Assembly: GCA_009784975.1 (NCBI GenBank)
Contig: WQXG01000031.1
Span: forward strand, 1 to 37,839
Direction of reading: 5' to 3'
DNA: 37,839 bases
Source of the DNA: Treponema sp.
GTDB taxonomy: Bacteria; Spirochaetota; Spirochaetia; Treponematales; Breznakiellaceae
Part shown: in pieces, positions 33,990 through 37,839 of the stretch
How the letters are laid out: each line of letters begins with the position of its first letter
Position numbering within the stretch: position 1 is the stretch's first letter
The notes under the pieces: generated by a model
The model's input: the letters and a program-made list of their open reading frames with translations, nothing else
Database searches by the model: none
Told to the model about the DNA's origin: nothing
Translations under genes and position numbers: made by a program

Positions 33990-34403
33990 ATGGGAGAAGT
34001 TTACGAAGAAATTACGCTAAAAAACGGGGCGGATTTAACTCTGGCAAGCAACGGTCATATAATAAATGAAAACATTCGTTCCGTAACCGTCACTGCTTTG
34101 GTTGATACCGGCGCCATGACCCTTGTTATCGGAAATGAACTTCGCAAAAAATTAGGGCTTGCTGTTGTTGGCGCACGCGCTGTAACTCTCGCCGGAGGTT
34201 CAAAAGTATATTGCAGTATTGCAGAACCTGTGGAAATTGGATGGAAAGACAGAACCTCTTTAATACGCCCCTGGGTTTTACCTGACGAAAAAGAAGTTCT
34301 CCTTGGCGTTATCCCTTTGGAAGAAATGGATCTCATTGTTGATCCTGTTAATAAAAAACTGGTCGGCGCTCACGGCGATGAAATGATGGGGAAAATTAAG
34401 TAG
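33990..34403 (+). CDS. retropepsin-like (clan AA) aspartic protease-fold protein
   Basis: 137 aa. ALVDTGAMTLVIG carries the DTG motif of single-domain aspartic proteases, followed by KKLGL and a beta-rich half ending in VLLGVIPLEEMDLIVDP, as in the bacterial retropepsin-like family. Two copies would be needed for one active site, so a homodimer is expected. No signal peptide, so it should be cytoplasmic. The start at 33990 has AAGGAGA 6 bases upstream; a longer frame to 33888 runs through the repeat region and is rejected. Proteolysis is inferred; such genes are often found near toxin-antitoxin loci but none is adjacent here. Confidence 0.78.
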   Translation: MGEVYEEITLKNGADLTLASNGHIINENIRSVTVTALVDTGAMTLVIGNELRKKLGLAVVGARAVTLAGGSKVYCSIAEPVEIGWKDRTSLIRPWVLPDEKEVLLGVIPLEEMDLIVDPVNKKLVGAHGDEMMGKIK

Positions 34404-34414
34404 CCTTTTTACTT

Positions 34415-34504
34415 GTGCCTGACACCACCACTTGATGTCTGACACCTTGTCAAATAAAACACAAAAGGCAGCAGCAGCCAATTTAAAAACCGATAGCCGC
34501 TACC
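34415..34504. repeat. TGACACC motifs and GGTAGC-type element, copy 2
   Basis: GTGCCTGACACC (34415-34426) and ATGTCTGACACC (34435-34446) are followed by GGCAGCAGCAGCC (34467-34479) and the palindromic TTTAAAAACCGATAGCCGC then TACC (34483-34504). GTGCCTGACACC also occurs at 10359-10370 inside the 1305-aa gene, and CCCTGACACC in the 126-base inverted repeat. Confidence 0.65.
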
Positions 34505-34512
34505 TTTTTCGG

Positions 34513-35022
34513 CTAAAAACCAATCGTCTTTGTTTCTTTTGGCTTTTCGATTAAATTGTTTAAAGCTAAAATAATATCATTTACGCGCTTGTCGTTTGCC
34601 TCAATGTAAAGCATGAGAAGTTTGCGTAGTTCTCCAATCTGTTCAATTGTGCCGCTTTGGGAGAATGCATATTGACGCATACGCACAAATATTTTCATGA
34701 TTTCTATATTGATTTCGATTGCTTTATCAGAATTCAACACGCTTGACAGCATAAGAATACCATGTTCTGTAAAGACAAAAGGTTTATATTTCCTTACATC
34801 TTTTCTAAAGGTCGCAATTTGCGACCTTAGATTTTTCCATTCATTGTCAGACAATTGAAACATAAATTCTGCCGGGAATCTCTTAAAATTACGCTTTACA
34901 CTCTCATTTAAACGTTTTAATTGAACCTCATACAATCTAGCCAAATCACTGTCAAGCATTACATTTTGCCCCCGTACTTCGTAAATTAAGTCCTGGTTAG
35001 GCACTAATTTGTTCTCATTCAT
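34513..35022 (-). CDS. ORF6N-domain DNA-binding protein
   Basis: 169 aa. The N-terminal ORF6N domain (about residues 8-95) shows YEVRGQNVMLDSDLARLYEVQLKRLNESVKRNFKRFPAEFMFQLS and FVFTEHGILMLSSVLNS, characteristic of a family of phage-associated DNA-binding proteins also common as single chromosomal genes. The rest is helical (IEINIEIMKIFVRMRQYA ... LRKLLMLYIEANDKRVNDIILALNN), probably for oligomerisation. AAGGAT precedes the start. No phage genes surround it, so it is an isolated accessory gene; its role in the host is unknown. The 169-base gap before the next gene shows only A+T-rich sequence. Confidence 0.88.
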   Translation of the reverse strand: MNENKLVPNQDLIYEVRGQNVMLDSDLARLYEVQLKRLNESVKRNFKRFPAEFMFQLSDNEWKNLRSQIATFRKDVRKYKPFVFTEHGILMLSSVLNSDKAIEINIEIMKIFVRMRQYAFSQSGTIEQIGELRKLLMLYIEANDKRVNDIILALNNLIEKPKETKTIGF

Positions 35023-35191
35023 AAATAAATCCTTATAAAAGTAAAATTACCCCAAAAAATTGAAGTATGTACCACTTGCAAAAAATGATACACTTATATA
35101 TGGCGCACAGATGTGTGGTGCTTGACCGAAAATGAAAATATTTTGAAAAAAAATAAAAAAAATGGTGGAGGCTGCCTTTTTTGCTGGTTTT

Positions 35192-35515
35192 TCAGGTTTT
35201 ATATTGTATGCGGATTGTTTCAATAGTGTTTATTACTTGTTTTGCAAAGTCATCTGAAATTCGGTCAACTATAGATTCTTCCTCTATACTGGAAATTCCC
35301 TCTCCCTTAAAAAGCTCCCAGACTTCAACATTAAGGGCTTTTGCCAGGTTACACAACGTACCGGCTTGAGGAAAATTGTTGCCACGTTCTATATTTGATA
35401 GAAAAGTTACAGAAATATTGGCTTCTTCTGCCAGATCGAGTTGAGAGATTTGCCTGCGAAAACGGATGTGTTTTATGTTTTTCCCCAGATTTTTCTTTAA
35501 TTTCTTTTCTTCCAT
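35192..35515 (-). CDS. XRE-family HTH transcriptional regulator
   Basis: 107 aa. The HTH covers residues about 10-68 (LGKNIKHIRFRRQISQLDLAEEANISVTFLSNIERGNNFPQAGTLCNLAKALNVEVWELF), the SinR/C1-like type. A short acidic tail (ISSIEEESIVDRISDDFAKQVINTIETI) may dimerise. It is divergent from the 35764 gene, and dyads overlap the promoter in the gap between them, so it is the natural candidate to regulate that promoter. No good ribosome binding site is visible before the ATG at 35515. Confidence 0.87.
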   Translation of the reverse strand: MEEKKLKKNLGKNIKHIRFRRQISQLDLAEEANISVTFLSNIERGNNFPQAGTLCNLAKALNVEVWELFKGEGISSIEEESIVDRISDDFAKQVINTIETIRIQYKT

Positions 35516-35568
35516 CCGAAATCCACACTAATTCTCTATTTTTTGATTAAACTAACAATTCAACCTTA

Positions 35569-35597
35569 TTGACAAACATTCCATACTTCTATAGTAT
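35569..35597 (+). promoter_or_regulatory. strong promoter upstream of the SH3-like membrane protein gene
   Basis: TTGACA (35569-35574), a 17-base spacer and TAGTAT (35592-35597), giving a leader of about 160 bases before the gene at 35764. TATAGA lies 3 bases on as an alternative -10. Confidence 0.65.
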
Positions 35598-35618
35598 AGA
35601 TGTATAACATCTAGTATG
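35582..35618. promoter_or_regulatory. nested dyads overlapping the promoter (operator-like)
   Basis: CATACT (35582-35587) and AGTATG (35613-35618) are inverted around position 600. Inside are CTATAGTATAG (35589-35599), a perfect 11-base palindrome over the -10, and AGATGT-ATA-ACATCT (35598-35612). This is a typical arrangement for a small repressor such as the divergent XRE protein. Confidence 0.55.
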
Positions 35619-35681
35619 TTTGATAAATTGATTGTGTTTTGATGAATTATATTAAGAAATATTATCAAAACCGTAAATAAA

Positions 35682-35728
35682 TGCGGAAAACCGCCCGTAT
35701 GGGTTGTTAATAAGTGCCAAAGGGCACA
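35682..35728 (+). promoter_or_regulatory. structured 5' leader with two hairpins
   Basis: GCGG-AAAA-CCGC and GTGCC-AAAG-GGCAC lie in the leader between the promoter at 35569 and the AGGAGG site at 35754-35759. I cannot match the pair to a known riboswitch class. Confidence 0.35.
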
Positions 35729-35763
35729 AAACGTGGAAAAATTTTATCAATTAGGAGGATAAA

Positions 35764-36357
35764 ATGCTAAATTTTGTTGCGAGAGTATTTAGAGGTTGGA
35801 TGAATGTTCTTTTATGGTTAGTGCTAATCGGTTGTGCAATAGGTGGTATTATTGTATCTAGAATTGTTTGGGGATATAGCGTTGAATATATTTTTCTTGG
35901 ACTAATATTGGGAGGTTTTATTGGGCTTATAATTGTTATCTTAACAGGCGGCTTGATTTCTAATTTCTTAAATATGGTAGATAATGTTGAAAAACAATAT
36001 AAATTATTAAAACATATATACAAAAATGATATTCCAAATGAGAATGATTCAGAAAAATTACTGCCAGAGCAAATAAATGAATCTAAATCTATAAATGGTA
36101 TTGAAAACTCAAAAACTATTGAAGATACAATATTTATTGATGAATCGATAAATATGGGGGAATATAAATCTAAGTTGAAATTTTATGTTCGAGAATCACC
36201 TAGTTTATCTTCAAAAGAATTATTTGCAGTAGAAAAAGATGAAATCTTAATAGTTATTGCATGCGGGAATAAAGTGCCTGATAGTAGTTTGAGTTTTGTA
36301 AAAAATAAAAATGGAATGAAGGGTTGGTGTTATTTTAATAATTTAAAAAAAATATAA
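35764..36357 (+). CDS. small membrane protein with C-terminal SH3-like domain
   Basis: 197 aa. There are two membrane segments, about 14-34 (NVLLWLVLIGCAIGGIIVS) and 42-64 (IFLGLILGGFIGLIIVILTGGLI), with a short loop. A polar acidic linker (about 90-130) is followed by a bacterial SH3-type domain (LKFYVRESPSLSSKELFAVEKDEILIVIACGNKV ... KNGMKGWCYFNNLKKI). The -WCYFNN- end is normal for such domains. The DNA is distinctly A+T-rich compared with the liv, surface and pst genes. AGGAGG is 5 bases before the ATG. It is controlled by its own promoter next to an XRE regulator. The function is unknown; binding of peptidoglycan or proteins is possible. Confidence 0.72.
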   Translation: MLNFVARVFRGWMNVLLWLVLIGCAIGGIIVSRIVWGYSVEYIFLGLILGGFIGLIIVILTGGLISNFLNMVDNVEKQYKLLKHIYKNDIPNENDSEKLLPEQINESKSINGIENSKTIEDTIFIDESINMGEYKSKLKFYVRESPSLSSKELFAVEKDEILIVIACGNKVPDSSLSFVKNKNGMKGWCYFNNLKKI

Positions 36358-36390
36358 CATAATGCAAAAAATCGTTAAAAGGAGTTTTTG

Positions 36391-37035
36391 ATGAAGAATT
36401 TTACAATTTTAATGATATGTTTTATAGCATCCAGTCTAGCCGCGCATGAAAACACCATGGTACGCATTAACGGCGGCATATTCACCATGGGCAGCCCGGT
36501 GAATGAAGAAGGACGAAGAAGTGGTGAAATACAACGGCAGGTTACGGTAAGTTCGTTTCAAATGAGTAAGTTCCCCGTAACGCAAAGGGAATATCAGGAA
36601 ATAATGGGAACCAACCCAAGTGAATTTAAAGGAAATAATCTTCCTGTAGAAATGGTAAGCTGGTGGGATGCTGTAGAATTCTGCAACAGACGCAGTCAAA
36701 GAGAAGGGTTAACACTTGCGTATACGATTGACAGAGAAAGGGGAGCTATCACATGGAATAGAAATGCAACCGGTTACCGCCTTCCTACAGAAGCTGAATG
36801 GGAATATGCCTGCAGAGCAGGGACAAGAACAGCATATAACACAGGAAATTATATAACAACAGCGCAGGCGAATTTTTTTGAAATCTTGGAAAAAGATGTA
36901 ATAAATGAATTTGGCATCGTGATTCTAAGAAGAGGCGAATACATAGAAGAAACTACGCCCGTTGGAAGTTTTTCTGCAAACGCATGGGGATTGCATGATA
37001 TGCATGGGAATGTATTGCAATTCCTTATTATATAA
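36391..37035 (+). CDS. SUMF1/formylglycine-enzyme-like protein, C-terminally truncated
   Basis: 214 aa. A signal peptide (MKNFTILMICFIASSLA) is followed by the FGE-sulfatase-like (SUMF1) domain: MVRINGGIFTMGSPVNEEG, FQMSKFPVTQREYQEIMGTNPS, LPVEMVSWWDAVEFCNRRSQREGLT, YRLPTEAEWEYACRAGTRTAY and WGLHDMHGNV. The family continues with a GNVWEW-Cys-D-W segment and about 60 more residues ending in RGGSW. Here the frame reads GNVLQFLII and stops, so the last part is missing. The function of these non-catalytic-looking members is unclear; many are surface or export-associated. ATG 36391 is used with AAAAGGAG upstream (TTG at 36388 is alternative). Probably a degraded or recombined copy. Confidence 0.8.
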   Translation: MKNFTILMICFIASSLAAHENTMVRINGGIFTMGSPVNEEGRRSGEIQRQVTVSSFQMSKFPVTQREYQEIMGTNPSEFKGNNLPVEMVSWWDAVEFCNRRSQREGLTLAYTIDRERGAITWNRNATGYRLPTEAEWEYACRAGTRTAYNTGNYITTAQANFFEILEKDVINEFGIVILRRGEYIEETTPVGSFSANAWGLHDMHGNVLQFLII

Positions 37036-37094
37036 TTACTTCCTAATTTAATTATATATTATTTATTTTTCCCTGTAAACCCCTAAAAACAATA

Positions 37095-37145
37095 CTGTGC
37101 GTAAACGCACAAAAACCGATGTTTTTCAAAAAAAACTGTGCGTAT
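37095..37145. repeat. ACTGTGCGTA direct repeat with hairpin
   Basis: ACTGTGCGTA occurs at about 37095-37104 and again at about 37135-37144. The first copy folds as TGTGCG-TAAA-CGCACA (37096-37111). Nothing else is seen in the gap 37036-37229 apart from the promoter before the last gene. Confidence 0.5.
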
Positions 37146-37194
37146 AATATTATTCGCCATAAGTTGTATAGGTTTCATATTCAAAAAAATATGA

Positions 37195-37200
37195 TATAAT
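37195..37200 (+). promoter_or_regulatory. -10 box before the InlB-repeat lipoprotein
   Basis: A perfect TATAAT 30 bases before the start codon. The best -35 match is a poor TTTCAT at 37173-37178 with a 16-base spacer. AATGGAG (37216-37222) serves as ribosome binding site. Confidence 0.5.
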
Positions 37201-37229
37201 ATACTAATTCTAATTAATGGAGTTTTAAT

Positions 37230-37839
37230 ATGAAAAAGGCGTTTTTAGGTTTATTGATAATTTTATGTTTTGCGGTTATTTCCTGCCCTAATGGAGATGA
37301 CCCTGTAGAACACACCGTAACTTTTGACCCTGCTAATGGGACAGCAATATTTACTGTAAAAGTTGAAGACGGAAAAAAAGTAACTAAGCCAGCCGACCCA
37401 ACAAAAGGCGGCTATGCTTTTGACGCTTGGTTTTTAGGCAATAACGAATTTGATTTTGAAACCCCGATTACAAGTGATATTGAATTGACTGCGAAATGGG
37501 AAAATACAAACCAACAATACGAAATAACTTTTCTTAATAATGAAGGAATTCAAATAGGCGAAAAAGTAATAGTCAATGAAAATAGACGATGGGAAAACGT
37601 AACAACACCAAATGTAGAATCCTATGAAGTAGGCACAACCCGCTATAATTTCAGTCACTGGTCACTAACAGAAGGCGGAACAGCAATAGCAAATAATTAC
37701 CCAATAAATAATCATTTAACTGTTCATGCGGTATATTCAACACAACAACTCTACACCCCGCAATTCTGGTGGGGAAATTATATTCCTGTAGAAGGCACGC
37801 ATCAAGCAACACCAAATCTAAGTGCCGGTGTATTTAATC
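37230..37839 (+). CDS. InlB B-repeat lipoprotein (partial, 5' part)
   Basis: An open frame from ATG 37230 to the window end, at least 203 aa. The signal peptide MKKAFLGLLIILCFAVISC ends in a lipobox with C19. Two InlB-B/Listeria-Bacteroides type repeats follow: VTFDPANGTAIFTVKVEDGKKV ... GGYAFDAWFLGNNEFDF ... DIELTAKW, and EITFLNNEGIQIGEKVIV ... YNFSHWSLTEGGTAI ... NHLTVHAVY. The visible C-terminal part begins a new region (QFWWGNYIPVEGTHQATPNLSAG). Such proteins are surface-exposed, and a binding or structural role is likely. The stop lies beyond the window. Confidence 0.8.
   Translation, partial: MKKAFLGLLIILCFAVISCPNGDDPVEHTVTFDPANGTAIFTVKVEDGKKVTKPADPTKGGYAFDAWFLGNNEFDFETPITSDIELTAKWENTNQQYEITFLNNEGIQIGEKVIVNENRRWENVTTPNVESYEVGTTRYNFSHWSLTEGGTAIANNYPINNHLTVHAVYSTQQLYTPQFWWGNYIPVEGTHQATPNLSAGVFN

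Noticed and set aside
34513-35022. Prophage remnant around the ORF6N gene
   Set aside because: No integrase, capsid, tail or lysis genes are present; ORF6N genes are often solitary.

Overview
The window looks like chromosomal DNA of a spirochaete, most likely a gut Treponema of the termite-associated type. This rests on many lipoproteins with relaxed lipoboxes, a cluster of large FIVAR and fibronectin-III-like lipoproteins, a SUMF1-type protein, an InlB-repeat lipoprotein, and sugar-phosphorylase and mannanase-like genes. The genus is an inference; there is no rRNA or tRNA gene to settle it, and no phage, transposase or CRISPR array was seen.

Layout. 1-130 is the tail of an unknown gene, followed by an inverted pair of a GC-rich repeat and a promoter. 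393-4996 is a complete branched-chain amino-acid ABC importer operon, livJ-livH-livM-livG-livF. Convergent to it is a thioredoxin-like exported protein, then a DUF1016/YhcG-type nuclease and a TetR regulator. Divergent from the TetR gene is a six-gene operon (7689-20839) for the cell surface: five lipoproteins (three of them 746 to 1373 aa with Fn3-like domains) and one outer-membrane beta-barrel candidate. An 11-bp inverted pair of sites overlaps both divergent promoters, so the TetR protein may control itself and the surface operon. After this come an acyl-ACP thioesterase, a GH94 cellobiose-phosphorylase-type enzyme, a 675-aa protein I do not recognise and a metallo-beta-lactamase-fold hydrolase.

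26886-31080 (minus strand) is a phosphate importer operon in the unusual order pstB-pstS-pstC-pstA-pstB. The two ATPases differ: the last one has lost the Walker A lysine, the Q-loop glutamine and the Walker B glutamate but keeps a perfect LSGGQ, while the first one has all of those but a changed signature (LSPGE). Together they would make one working and one dead ATP site. A cluster of hairpins sits just before the degenerate gene. Upstream is a GH26-like glycosidase.

32599-37839 is an A+T-rich stretch of short accessory genes (two XRE regulators, an ORF6N protein, a retropepsin-like protein, small exported or membrane proteins, a truncated SUMF1 protein and the start of an InlB-repeat lipoprotein). 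They are separated by recurring palindromic repeats, a 126-bp inverted repeat that contains a bidirectional terminator, and an operator-like nest of dyads.

The strongest candidates for something new are the asymmetric PstB pair, the short intergenic-type repeats that have become the N-terminal part of signal peptides in three surface-operon genes, and the paralogous C-terminal module of the giant lipoproteins, whose final PWR codons also supply the ribosome binding site of the next gene.
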